A stretch of 33,234 nt of DNA. It comes from Priapulus caudatus. Its lineage: Eukaryota; Priapulida; Priapulimorpha; Priapulimorphida; Priapulidae. Below, in pieces: positions 1-32,613 of the stretch. Positions within the stretch are counted from its first letter, which is position 1, and each line of letters begins with the position of its first letter. The stretch covers positions 541,072-574,305 of the forward strand of contig NW_014577143.1 in assembly GCF_000485595.1 (NCBI RefSeq). Reading direction: 5' to 3'. The notes under the pieces were generated by a model. The model saw only the letters and a program-made list of their open reading frames with translations, had not been told where the DNA came from and did no database searches. Position numbers and translations under genes: made by a program.

Positions 1-456
1 ATAGGGACAGAGAGCTGTAGGGAGTAGGATTTATTCCTGTATTAAAGACGTGAGGTCATAGAGTGAAGGTGGGGAAAGCAAGGTGTAGGAGAGAGATGAA
101 GCCCCGCCTGCATCAACAATATGTGTGCTGTCATGACTGAAGGGAGAGAACGGTGTAGGGAGAGTATGCATGTTGAGTACATGGAGATAAACGTGTAGAG
201 AGATGATACAGCCTGCCCCAATGACACCGCAGCATTAGCAACAGCAGCTGCAGTAGCAGTGAAGCTTCCGGGCCACTCATGCGATTAATCCCCCAATGTA
301 TTACATATTACATCATCGTAATCAGTCACGCAAGTCCCCTCCGGCTTGATTCGCGATCTTGTGAAGAATTCTTCTTTTTTTTGGTAAAGTCGCCTAGTAG
401 AGGCAGCATGCTGAGGATTTAACGCATATATAATTTAAGATGCTTTAGTGCCTATA

Positions 457-536
457 CAGTGGCCCCCGCTTTATCGGGACACAGGTCGGGAATCATGAAA
501 ATTTCCCGATTGAGTGGTGGTGCCGAATAAGCGGTG
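457..536. mobile_element. Short foldback element, pogo/Tigger-like ends
   Basis: CAGTGGCCCCCGCTTTATCG, preceded by TA, is mirrored by GGTGCCGAATAAGCGG. An inner GTCGGGAA/TTCCCGA pair lies between. Similar CCCCGCT(T/G)TAT motifs occur at 5040-5075 and 21696-21880. The ends resemble those of TA-targeting pogo-type elements; the assignment is inference. Confidence 0.4.
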
Positions 537-650
537 TGCCCGTTTATCTACGGCCGTAATTCGTAGACGGGCACTGTACGATCGCCTGAGTGATCTTTTA
601 GGACGTGTCTGTCATGGAGAAGATAAAGAAAAACGCAACACGGGAGTTAT

Positions 651-700
651 TAAGCTGGGTTTACACTGCCAACTTTGTGTTGGCGAATTGGCGAATTGGA
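651..700 (+). repeat. Dispersed repeat end, inverted relative to 4230-4283
   Basis: AAGCTGGGTTTACACTGCCA and the following AACTTTGTGTTGGCGAATTG match the reverse complement of 4235-4283 almost perfectly. Probably one end of a non-autonomous DNA transposon. Confidence 0.6.
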
Positions 701-832
701 CTAACTTCCCAACGCTCTATCAACCGTTCTATGAACTGTGCAGCGCGTTTACACTGACGACTTGGCTAACTCGATCGAGCGGTCAGCGTCGACCGCGAGC
801 GTACGCGTGGGGCGATGGATATAGGCATTATT

Positions 833-1135
833 GCATGTATAAATTCTTGAGGTATCGCACGCACAGGCGCAAAGACTCGTGCACAGTCACATAGTTGGGA
901 TGCCACGAGGGCAGTGGAATACTGGAGGGGTTTCCCATTGGATTTGTCCATGCTCGTGATGCCAACCTCCTCCTCATGTGCACGTGCGCGTGTACGTGCG
1001 CGCACGCGTGTACCTTCCCCGTTTACAACAGGTATCTGCCGTATCTGCCGTATCGCACACACCGTATCTGCCGTACCGCACACACCGTATCTGCCGTGCC
1101 GTATGCACATGACCGCACGCGTGCGCGGTTAGGGT
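833..1135 (+). repeat. Left arm of inverted subtelomere-like repeat
   Basis: Read forward, this matches the reverse complement of 1617-2155. The best stretch is 860-890 (GCACAGGCGCAAAGACTCGT and on through GCACAGTCACA), paired with 2104-2135. Further blocks (GGATGCC, ACGAGGGCA, TTTGTCCA, CTCATGTGCACG) recur in the same order. It ends with about two TTAGGG units at 1130-1138. Inside is a short tandem of CCGTATCTGCCGTA(T/C)CGCACACA units (about 1035-1105). Confidence 0.8.
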
Positions 1136-1199
1136 TATATCACACCCCTCACAGCAGGCTATCCCAGAAACCACCGCGCCGATGCATGTATGCATTGTA

Positions 1200-1218
1200 T
1201 CAGGAGTGTATAATAGGG
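1200..1218 (+). mobile_element. Single TCAGGAGTG-type end
   Basis: TCAGGAGTGTATAATAGGG matches the ends of the elements at 4833, 9347 and 31513. No inverse partner is seen nearby, so it is a truncated copy inside the telomere-junction segment. Confidence 0.45.
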
Positions 1219-1274
1219 ATTCTTTATCTGCTCTTGATTGTATGTATGGCACATCCATAACATATGATTCTAAT

Positions 1275-1341
1275 ACGGCTGAATAGCCGATCTGGTAGAG
1301 CGACTGGCGTTACCTCTGAAGGTCGTTAGTTCGAAACCCAT
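1275..1341 (+). ncRNA. tRNA-like sequence with pol III A and B boxes (SINE relic?)
   Basis: TAGCCGATCTGGTAGAGC resembles a tRNA D-arm (A box) and AGTTCGAAACCC, about 40 bases on, resembles a T-arm (B box). A run of seven T follows at 1347. The acceptor stem does not pair and the T stem is weak, so a functional tRNA is unlikely. A tRNA-derived SINE head or decayed tRNA is more likely. Confidence 0.35.
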
Positions 1342-1344
1342 ATG

Positions 1345-1458
1345 TTCTTTTTTTAATTTTTTTTATTTTTTAATTTTTTTATTTTTCTATTTTTATCCAT
1401 TTAACTATTTTTTCCCAATTAACGCAAATATTTATATGATTTTTTTTATTAAATTAAA
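1345..1458. other. AT-rich stretch
   Basis: Mostly T runs with ATTTTT and AATTTT steps, between the tRNA-like sequence and the telomere repeats. No gene is seen. It could be the tail of a tRNA-derived element. Confidence 0.6.
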
Positions 1459-1617
1459 TTAGGGTTAGGGTTAGAGTTAGGGTTAGGGTTAGGGTTAGGG
1501 CGTAGGCTGCGGTGGTTTCTGGGATGTGAGGGGTGTGATATCAGGTTAGGGTTAGGGTTACCCTAACCCTAACCCTAACCCTAACCCTAACCCTAACCCT
1601 AACCCTAACCCTAACCC
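1459..1617. repeat. Head-to-head telomere repeats (interstitial)
   Basis: TTAGGG units run 1459-1500 (about seven, one reading TTAGAG) and again 1544-1560. They meet about nine and a half CCCTAA units at 1561-1617. The turn GGGTTA/CCCTAA lies at 1560/1561. The two TTAGGG blocks are separated by 43 bp matching, inverted, the sequence at about 1139-1182. G-rich strands of both halves point to the junction, the polarity expected of end-to-end telomere fusion. Confidence 0.92.
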
Positions 1618-2155
1618 GCGTGCGCACACATACACGCGTGCGTGCACGTACACGCGTGCGCGCACATACACGCATGCGTGCATATACATGCACGCATGTG
1701 CGCACATACACGCGTGCGTGCACGTACACGCGTGCGCGCACATACACGCATGCGTGCATGTACACGCATGCGCGCACATACACGCATGCGTGCACGTACA
1801 CGCATGCGCGCACATACGCATGCGTGCACGTACACGCATGTGCGCACATGCGCATGCGTGCACGTACACGCATGCGCGCACGTACACGTATGCGCGCACT
1901 TACACGCGTGCGTGCACATACACGCGTGCGTGCACATAAACGCGTGTGCGCACTTACACACGCACGTTCACGCGCACGCGTGCGCACATACACGCGTGCG
2001 TGCCCACATACACGCGTGCGTGCGAGCGTGCACATTAGGAGCTCGGCTGCACGTGCTTGGACAAACCCAATGCCCTCGTGGCAACACCGGCATCCTGACT
2101 CTGTGACTGTGCACGAGTCTTTGCGCCTGTGCGTGCCGTACCTCGACTTTTATGC
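1617..2155 (-). repeat. Right arm of inverted subtelomere-like repeat with expanded minisatellite
   Basis: This is the mirror of 833-1135. Positions 1617-2035 are a purine/pyrimidine-alternating minisatellite built from units like CGCATGCGTGCACGTACA, with many CG and CA steps. 2036-2155 carry the unique part shared with the left arm. The alternating sequence explains the long overlapping open frames on both strands, which are not genes. Confidence 0.8.
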
Positions 2156-2271
2156 CACAGAGAGTCGTGTTAGCTTCCTTGCCTGTCTCGCAGTGTTGTT
2201 ATTACAATAATCCGTTAGTTCTGTCTGCACGGTGGGGCGGGATGTGCCTGTCGTCGTCGTCGTCGTCGTCG

Positions 2272-2307
<36 letters not shown>

Positions 2308-4090
2308 GTTGTGCTGTTTCTTGGCGGCGGCAACGGAGAGGAGAACAGGGGGAAGAGAATGATGTTGGGGATGCGGATGAGGATCGTATGCGAGGATGCC
2401 ATGTACGTGCACGCACTGGTTGATGAGCGACACCTTGTTCTCTGTAACTTCCGGCTCCGCCGTGTCCTCTCGAGTTCCCGTGACGTCGGCACCTCGGCGA
2501 CGTAGCGCCCAAAGTAAATGACGTAGGGACGATGTTGAGCACGCAAAAGAGAGCGTGGTGGCCAAGCAGGTGGTGCACATCGCAAATTCTGACCTTACTA
2601 CTTCTTTGGGGCGGCACTGCCCGCCTCATTTCCATTCCTACCCTATAAAGTATAGCGATTGGGTTGATGTTACGCATTTATAACAAAGCGTGGATGCCGG
2701 ACAGTTTGTGCGCATTGCAAATCCTTTCACTTTGATTGTGAATTGTGATTCAAAATTTTCACTTTGGTCGCATCATCCCGCAGCAATTTTCCCTATGGTA
2801 ATATACATGAACTGACGCTCGCGTCGCTCGTCGCCGTTGCAAGCCAAGATAAATACCTTCGGCCGATCTTGGGCATTCAATCGACGTCACGTGTGCATTG
2901 TAAAATCTCATTTACAAGATTCACTTTGCTCGCACCATCGCGCTCCGGATGCCAAGATAATTTTCTTCGACCGTTTTCACACGTTCAACGGCCCGGAAAC
3001 CGGACCCTATCATAATAATATCTAATATATTATTTATTAAATAAATCTATGCTGAGAGAGAGAGAGAAGGTGGGAGACTGAGAAAAGGCGGTAGGGATGA
3101 TAGCTGAGCGGCCGTAAAAGAAGCAGGAGGTTGAGCCAGGGTCAAGGGGAAGGACGGGGGTGAAGTAGGTGTTTTGCACGCTACAGGCTATAGGGCGCGC
3201 TTCTAATTATAAATACAGGTCTAATGTATAATGATTTATTACATAAATCTATGCTGAGAGACCCCCTGACCATAAATAAATAGTCATCACAAAATATAAC
3301 TCCTCTGGTGAGATATTGCACATGCGCTAACACACGAACGTAGCCAGATTGTGTACTGATCATGACTGGTATATGCAGCGCGGACTTTACATGCCATAAC
3401 ATACCATAAGATCTTCTTCCTATTTCTTAAGTAAGGTCTACTGATGGAATGTTATCATATAAATCTATGGTAGGATAACTCCTCTTCATTTCAAATGCAT
3501 AATTGTTGCATAATATTAATTTTCTCGGGAGATATTGCGCATGCGCGAACACCGTTATTAAATCACCGCGTTGCACTCTCTCCCTCTTTCTCTTTCCCCC
3601 TCTTTCTCTTACTCCCCCTCTCTCGTTTTCTCGCGCGCGCTCTCTTCTCTTTCTCGCTCGTTCCCTCTCGCTCTAGTGAAATGAGCAATTTCAACAAATT
3701 AATTTAAATGTGTAATGACGTACGCGCTTAATAGCTGCGGCATTATGCCGCTACGTGGCGCGCCTGCTCGGCCACAGTAATTGAGTGGCAAAGCAAAGGT
3801 TACAACCTTTTTGCAGCTTTTTTTCACAATTCCAAAAAAGAGTTTTGCTGTCATCTCGCCCTCATCTCAGCGGTGGTCACCCCTACATATTCAATAATGA
3901 ACCCGACCTAAAAATGCCCCCCTGTACATAGTCATGTGATAGTCAGAATGAAGGATGTACATGTACTCAAAAGTACCTCAAATACCATTTCCCACACTCA
4001 GACACGTGCCGTAGAAACGCTCGCGCAAATGGTCTCTCTCTGGGTGGAGGGACACACCCCTGATTGCTGTTCTCTGATTGGCCACTTGGC
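2156..4090. other. Non-coding DNA with trinucleotide tract and direct repeats
   Basis: Holds a GTC/GTT trinucleotide tract at 2250-2307, which creates artificial poly-Asn/Gln/Val frames. A degenerate direct repeat (GTGCGCATTGCAAATC / GTGTGCATTGTAAAATC) lies at 2700-3010. Two copies of a segment with ATAAATCTATG...AACTCCTC...GAGATATTGC(A/G)CATGCGC(T/G)AACAC lie at about 3230-3345 and 3455-3552. A CT-rich tract lies at 3577-3676. No gene is supported. Confidence 0.55.
2250..2307 (+). repeat. Trinucleotide microsatellite (GTC)n(GTT)n
   Basis: Uninterrupted CGT/CGTTGT triplets: TCG units followed by TTG units. They produce open frames of Val, Asp or Asn runs on both strands with no other coding signal. 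Confidence 0.9.
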
Positions 4091-4189
4091 AAAAAAAACG
4101 TCCAACACGCCAACTCCGAGTTGGCGAAAATAGAACATGTTCTAATCTTCCAACTCATTGCTATCGATCGGCTGGGCGCGCAACTTTTG

Positions 4190-4283
4190 CGTTTACACTG
4201 CCGATTGTCAGTTGCGAAGTTTCGAAGTTGGTACAATTCGGCAATTCGCCAACACAAAGTTGGCAGTGTAAACCCAGCTTTAG
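4190..4283 (-). mobile_element. Foldback copy of the GTTTACACTGCC element
   Basis: GCGTTTACACTGCC at about 4190-4203 and GGCAGTGTAAACCCAGC near 4266-4282 are inverted, giving a small foldback unit. The right end matches 651-700 in opposite orientation. Upstream, 4090-4150 holds further CCAACTCCGAGTTGG palindromes that may belong to the same element. Confidence 0.55.
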
Positions 4284-4832
4284 AGTAGGCACGCTATTAG
4301 TTGATCATGTCCCCATAAGAGGGCGATCTAAGAGTACAGCGCCAAATGTGTTTTCAAGCAACGCTATATCACTGTGGGACAGGATTTCTTTGAGTTACTG
4401 CGTAAGAATGAATTGCTATGCTGATCTCGCGTGCATTCCCCGCGCTCGGTATAACGGTTTTTTCATAGTATAATCATAACATGATCGTTTTCTGACAATT
4501 GCTGCCGATTATGCGAAGATTATTTTGCAAAACCGCCTGCTAGCCACGACATCTCTTTATTAACGACCCGTGGTTTTCCTTTTGTTTTCCTTTTGAGTGG
4601 CTTCATCCTGTGAAATTGCTAATTGCCTCCGCGTGCAGGGTGGAGCTGTGTCATCTAATGAGATCTTCCCTTCTTATATTAAAATGTTAGGGTTTATGGA
4701 ACCCTTTGAAGAGGGGTGGTATACAAAGGTTGGTCTTTGTTCAAGTGTCCTTAATTATCAGTCTCATTAGCGTTATCACGTTAGGAGCTGTAAAATAATT
4801 TAAATATATAAGACTATAGGTATTACGTGGTA

Positions 4833-5020
4833 TCAGGAGTGAATAATAGAGTGAATAATAATAGAGTGAAAATGGAAATAAAAATATATAAAAATCGGTA
4901 AAAATAGAGTGAATAATAATAGAGTGAAAATGGAGATAAATATATATAAAAATCGGTAAAAAATAGAGTGAATAATAATAATACGTGAATCATAGAGTCT
5001 CTATTATTCACTACTGGTGA
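4833..5020. mobile_element. Foldback element, TCAGGAGTG family, with internal 59-bp tandem
   Basis: The left end TCAGGAGTGAATAATAGAG and right end CTCTATTATTCACTACTGGTGA are imperfect inverted copies. Inside, a unit of about 59 bp (GTGAAAATGGAAATAAA..., at 4866 and 4925) is repeated. No clean target duplication is visible here. Confidence 0.65.
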
Positions 5021-5873
5021 TATTTTACTGCTAATATTGCCCCCGCTGTATTGCGGCGGCGTAGAATAAGCGGTATATATAACGTTATCGTCAGCATCCG
5101 ATATTTGTATTGATTTCCCAAGATGTTTCCAACGAGATGAAATTAGCGTTGTGCTAGCGGCGTTGTCGAGAAAGATGATACATCATTTGCGAACAGCATC
5201 ACCACTTGCACAATTACATTACTGTTTGTGTTAGTGGCGTCGTAAGCGCAGGTGTTGGGGATACAACGCGCATTTATCACGCACGCTTCAGAGACGGGAA
5301 GTAGCTGTAACTAATGGATCATTTAATCGAAATGTTGAACAGCTTAGCTGACGAGAATATATGGCGAAATATTTCAAACTAGCTAAATTGAATGGTCTGA
5401 CAAGTGTTTTGCTACAGTCAGCGATGTATTCCCTGTCCGCTCCACTGACGATTGACGTTAGTTAGTGCGTTAGTGCACGCACGTGACGTGTGTTAGTGCG
5501 GCAACGCTTGAGTCTTTGAGCTTGTATCTATTGCCTCAAGCCCAGCATAACCGTTGTTAGCAGTGATCCGTAGACTTGCAAGTTGACTAAAATTCCAACT
5601 TTTCCAACACTGCAAACTGCAAGGAGGCAGCAGGTGTTTCCCAATAACTAAGCACATTTAATTTCTTCGAGTCTTAACACGATTTGATGAAAAACCCCCG
5701 AGTCTTTCCTCAAAGGAACAGTTGTCGACTACGTAAACACGAGGGGGGGAGAACGCTCGCCCCGTTTATTATCCGTAAACGAATAGCTAGCTTCGTGAAA
5801 CCGCGCGCCAACTCGCCGGGAGAGGGTGACCTCTTCTTATTATCTCTTCCTATGACGCATCTTCGTTTCACAG
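5021..5873. other. Upstream flank or intron of the C2-C1 gene
   Basis: A small CCCCCGCTGTATTGCGG / AATAAGCGG inverted pair lies at 5040-5075. Otherwise no exon with good splice sites and phase 0 output was recognised, and no promoter element is evident. The GC content rises towards 5874. Confidence 0.5.
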
Positions 5874-28829
<22,956 letters not shown>

Positions 28830-29320
28830 ATGCGAGTGGCTTAATGTTTAGGCCATTTGTAAACTTTTAATCGTCATACTTGTTATTCATTTTCTATTGT
28901 TGTATGAAGAAATGTAACGATGCAGATAATCTGAACAGGTGCTGCATGATCTAACGTAACATACAAATATCTCTGTGCCTATAAATTAGCCGATAAAGAC
29001 ATATGAGAATTGCTAAATCGACAACCTCTTATAATAGGTGAACATGAACGTGTGTACGATATAAGGGGTTCCTAACTACATAGGCACATCCTAATTTCAG
29101 CATGGTCGTGGAATGATTGTGGAAATTATTCAGAATGGAAATTTCTACAGTTGAATGTTGAGATTAACTGCATCGTTGATAAAACACATCAGTATCGTGC
29201 ATTTCCATTTTTTGCGATATTTCTCGCTTTCCTGATACCTCGACTGGCAATGCATGACCTGAACTCTAGGCTTATATCTGTTGATTGGTTCCTACGTACC
29301 CCTATTTGTAAACCTCTGTG
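28830..29320. other. 3' UTR and flank of the C2-C1 gene
   Basis: AT-rich. No AATAAA was found close to the stop; GATAAA at about 28991 is the nearest variant. No other gene is supported. Confidence 0.5.
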
Positions 29321-29403
29321 GTTCTTGTGCACGCGCGCGCGTGTGTGTGTATGTACGCGCGTGTGAGCGTGTGTGCGTGTGTGCGTGGGCACAACCATGT
29401 TTA

Positions 29404-29672
29404 TGCACCCGTGTGCTTGCGTGCCCACGTGCGTGCGTCCGTCCGCGCGTGTGTTGTATGCGTGCGTGCGTGCCCACGTGCGTGCGTCCGTCCGCGTGTG
29501 TGTTGTATGCGTGCGTGCGTCCGTCCGTGCGTGCGTCCGTCCGCGCGTTTGTTGTATGCGTGCGTGCGTGCCCACGTGCGTGCGTCCGTCCGCGTGTGTG
29601 TTGTATGCATGCGTGTGTGCCCACGTGCGTGCGTCCGTCCGTGCGTGTGTTGTATGTGTGCGTGAGTGCGTG
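29404..29672 (+). repeat. 49-bp minisatellite, about five copies
   Basis: GTTGTATG starts at 29453, 29502, 29551, 29600 and 29649, exactly 49 bp apart. Each unit contains GCGTGCGTCCGTCCGCG and most a GCCCACGTGC. Its Cys/Arg/Ala and His/Thr frames on the two strands are artefacts. Confidence 0.92.
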
Positions 29673-29680
29673 ATCGCAGA

Positions 29681-30131
29681 ATGAGAAAGCCCTGCTCGGC
29701 GCTACAACATCACCTCGGCTCCCTGCTGTCAATTCTGGCGTGTGCGTATAAGTAGAGAATCTACGCGACTCGAATCTACTCGTCTCTAACACACACGCTG
29801 ACAACGACTTCATCGGCAGTCAATTCCCGACCGACTGCGCACGGCGTCGCCGTCCACAGACATTACTCCACGTGTACCAGTAGCGATCGTGGAGCCAGGA
29901 AATCACACACAGGCAAGCGAATCAGCAAGGTGTCATCGTCGTCACGGGTGGTTGACAGACCGCCTGATCCAACACTCGTATACTCCCTCAGGGACGGTTA
30001 GTGAACGCCACCGCTGTTCGAGCCCACTACCATCTCCGATTCCGTTTGGACAGCTGTCCATTAAGGCTGAAGTGCTCAGATGTTTCGGGATTCGATTAAT
30101 GAAAGCAAGTGCCTGCGGTCTTTCGACGTGA
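29681..30131 (+). other. Coding-like stretch of unknown identity
   Basis: After TGATCGCAG (a possible acceptor) an ATG at 29681 opens a frame that runs to TAG at 29999-30001 with one internal TAG at 29753. Past that stop it is Ser/Thr/Arg-rich (for example STCTSSDRGARKSHTGKRIS). A second frame (29889-30131) begins METHIONINE-PGNHTQ-like and is open for 80 codons. Composition is more GC-rich than the flanks. It could be exons of a downstream gene, an alternative 3' exon, or chance. No domain recognised. Confidence 0.25.
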
Positions 30132-31512
30132 CTTTATCGTAAATTGGTTGTTGGTCAATTCAAGTAGTGTCGATCTTTTTTGTCCCTAGTAAAACTGGCA
30201 GTTTATATGATGCGGTGGATAGCATGCAGACACGCACGAGGAAATGGCGGCTTTCTATTTGTGGGTATATGAACTGACTTCGTGCTGATCGTACTGTGGT
30301 GCTTTTTGCCGAGTAGAAAATACGTGGTGTGTGTGTGTGTGTGACCAAACGGAGCCGCGGTATGTCTGTGTGTAAATGTTGCCATCGTGGCCACCAGGTG
30401 GCACTGCATGACGATCATCGACATTTCAAGTTGTGATAGACGGAGAATGGTTTGCGTGAATTGAAAAAAAAGGTTAAGATAACAAACACATAAAATTAAA
30501 GGAGAGAACATTTTCATTGGATAGTAGCTTTTGATAAATATTGGTAAACAAGGAACAAACAACCGTGCGAAGATCGTAGCGAAGTGTTTTACCGTTTAGC
30601 TTTTTTACATGTACTAAAATGATGCAGTTGTGTTTGTTGGTGGGAATATTACGTTTTAGGTGCTATAATAATATGGTTTGCTTGCTTGGAAATTTGTTCT
30701 GTTAATACATGTTAACTCGTGATCATTGTGGAAACTTTCGATGACATGATTCAGTTGTCTCTCGAGGTCGTTTTTAGAAGAAATGCGCTGTTTTAAATTT
30801 GATTGTAATCGGGATATTTGTTTTTAGTTTGACGTACATGGGAACGTCGGTGTTGTATAGAACCCAATGTTTGTAGTAAATCTAGGTTGCAGAAGCTGTT
30901 TTAGTCTAAATCATGAGAAAAATGGGTGAGCACGCGGTTTGATTTATAGTGATCATGTAGTATGATCTGTAGATTTAATATGATGATCGAAACATTGCCA
31001 CCTATATTACGATGCAGTTGCATTCGTGAAGTGGCGTCAACCAAGTAGAGAGGAAACTAGAGAAAGGTTACAGATTCGATACGAAAGGTGTTCTTTTGTG
31101 GCGTGCACAACTTCCGTCTGCAAGTAATTTTATGCCTTGTTTCGTCTAATCCGTACGTATCGTAATGCAATGTCATGAGATGAAACCAAAGTGGGAACAT
31201 TTTATGATTGGAAAAATTGGCCGGCGGGAAAAGTTGCATGAACCGCAATTGGTCGTACGCCAGTAGATTTACGTATTTATTGAATCCGCATTAATTTATT
31301 TGTCATATTGAATGTAGCTGCTTCTACGTAGATGTGAATTATACAGAGTTTACAATCACTCTCGCGTGTGTGCTCTGATTCTGCTGAGGATGAACCATTA
31401 TTTCTGCGACACACAAGTTGTGGTCGGAATAAAGAGCTGAAATCCTGTCCTTTCTCGCAGTAAAGTGATCGTGTTCTGCCCTCAATCACCAAGGGTAAAA
31501 TAGTTAATATAA

Positions 31513-31558
31513 TCAGGAGTGAATAATAATGGATTAATCTGTTATTATTTACTCCTGA
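31513..31558. mobile_element. 46-bp foldback element, TCAGGAGTG family, with 5-bp target duplication
   Basis: TCAGGAGTGAATAATAA and TTATTATTTACTCCTGA are near-perfect inverted ends around a 12-bp spacer. TATAA is duplicated at 31508-31512 and 31559-31563. It is the smallest and cleanest copy of the family. Confidence 0.85.
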
Positions 31559-32535
31559 TATAATAATTGATTATTAATTAATTATTATTATATTATTCGC
31601 CCGCTCTGAGTGTGTTACTTACGGCCGAGGCAGAATGGATTATTTAAGAGCGTCGGAACATCGCCCTATCGGCAGATCGTGTTATTACACAAGTTAAACC
31701 ACCCGGCAAGTGTGTGCGCGGGGGTGGAAGGAGGCGGGGACTGGCGTTTTCACGTCCGCATGCAACAAGAATCACTGTATGTGTCGCGGTGTATTGTGGG
31801 TGAATTTGCTAGAGCAACGAGCGGCGTATGTTGTGATTGTTGACTGAATCGACAATGAAAAAAAAACGGAATCGGTGTCCAAATCTCAGTTCAACGCACT
31901 CGTTACCGTGTTGCGCCTTTCGGAGATTGAGTTTGAAACAACAGTTCTTTGACCAAATGTGCCAAATGTATAAAGCGTATATATATGTATACGCTATGCG
32001 AGTCCCCCGTATAGCAACATCAGTCTGTGCAGTGAACAAATGTTATATCTAACCCACCTGTCTGTCGTGCCTCTACGGAATATATTTAATCATTAATCTA
32101 CCCCGAGTGTAGTTCTATAGAATAAAATAAACATATTGTGATCTCACGTATTCAAATATTAACAAATGGTTACAGAGTCGCTCTCGAAATCTAGCTCTTG
32201 ATTTCTGTTGAATGTTGGCGCGTGTTACATTTAAATTCTATGTGCGTATAGGCGTTGTTTTTGGTTCTTCAAGCCACCGTATATATATATAAATATATCT
32301 CTCTATCTTTCTTTCTATCTATCTTCTTCATAGTGGAGCCTAGGTTAGCAGCAGTTCATATGATTTCTCGTGAAATCTAGGTTCGTGGGGGGTCCCTACT
32401 GTCTACTGTCTGTCCGGTGTGTTGGATGTACATCTGATAAGTTGGCCACGACATTGCCACGCATCGTAACACGAGCTAATAATACAGTAATAGCTTATTA
32501 TACATTTGCTCTTGTATTGTTTGCTCTTGATCGTA

Positions 32536-32613
32536 AAGGCCACCGCACACTAGAGCAATATATAGCAATCGAACTCGCGAGCAATATATTGCACTAGTGT
32601 GCGGCGGGCTTAA
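32536..32613. mobile_element. 78-bp foldback element
   Basis: GGCCACCGCACACTAGAGCA with AATATAT is inverted as ATATATTGCACTAGTGTGCG with GCGGGC. The arms are about 30 bp with a short spacer. Likely a tiny non-autonomous DNA transposon; TTAA lies just right of it. Confidence 0.7.

Larger units (their letters stand above)
1..832. other. Non-coding DNA with short degenerate repeats
   Basis: No supported gene. Positions 1-220 hold loosely repeated GTGTAGGGAGAG / GTAGGAGAGAGATGA segments. 457-536 is a foldback element and 651-700 matches a repeat at 4230-4283 (both listed separately). The open frame covering 514-894 spans these repeats and shows no protein signature. Confidence 0.6.
1139..1545. 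mobile_element. Inverted-ended segment inside the telomere repeat block
   Basis: The left end TATCACACCCCTCACA...ATCCCAGAAACCACCGC (1139-1182) recurs inverted at 1510-1545, with a few bases missing. Telomere repeats lie directly outside on both sides (1130-1138 and 1544-1560). The interior has a tRNA-like sequence, an AT-rich stretch (1345-1458) and seven TTAGGG units. It may be a transposon inserted into telomere repeats, or a rearranged fusion point. No open frame for a transposase exists. Confidence 0.5.

Noticed and set aside
1275-1341. Functional tRNA gene
   Set aside because: A and B boxes look good, but the acceptor arms do not pair and the T stem is poor, so it is listed only as tRNA-like.
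1541-2210. Long His/Arg/Ala/Thr open frames on both strands
   Set aside because: They are translations of the alternating CG/CA minisatellite; several frames and both strands are open at once.
2202-2677. Minus-strand frames with poly-Asn/Gln/Thr runs
   Set aside because: Produced by the trinucleotide tract at 2250-2307; no domain or splice support outside it.
3577-3676. Promoter or initiator region
   Set aside because: CT-rich tract without TATA, downstream start or gene; treated as simple repeat.
4078-4473. 131-residue open frame
   Set aside because: It mostly covers the foldback transposon at 4190-4283 and has no protein signature.
29189-29813. Minus-strand Thr/His/Arg-rich frames of up to 173 residues
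   Set aside because: Antisense of the 49-bp minisatellite.
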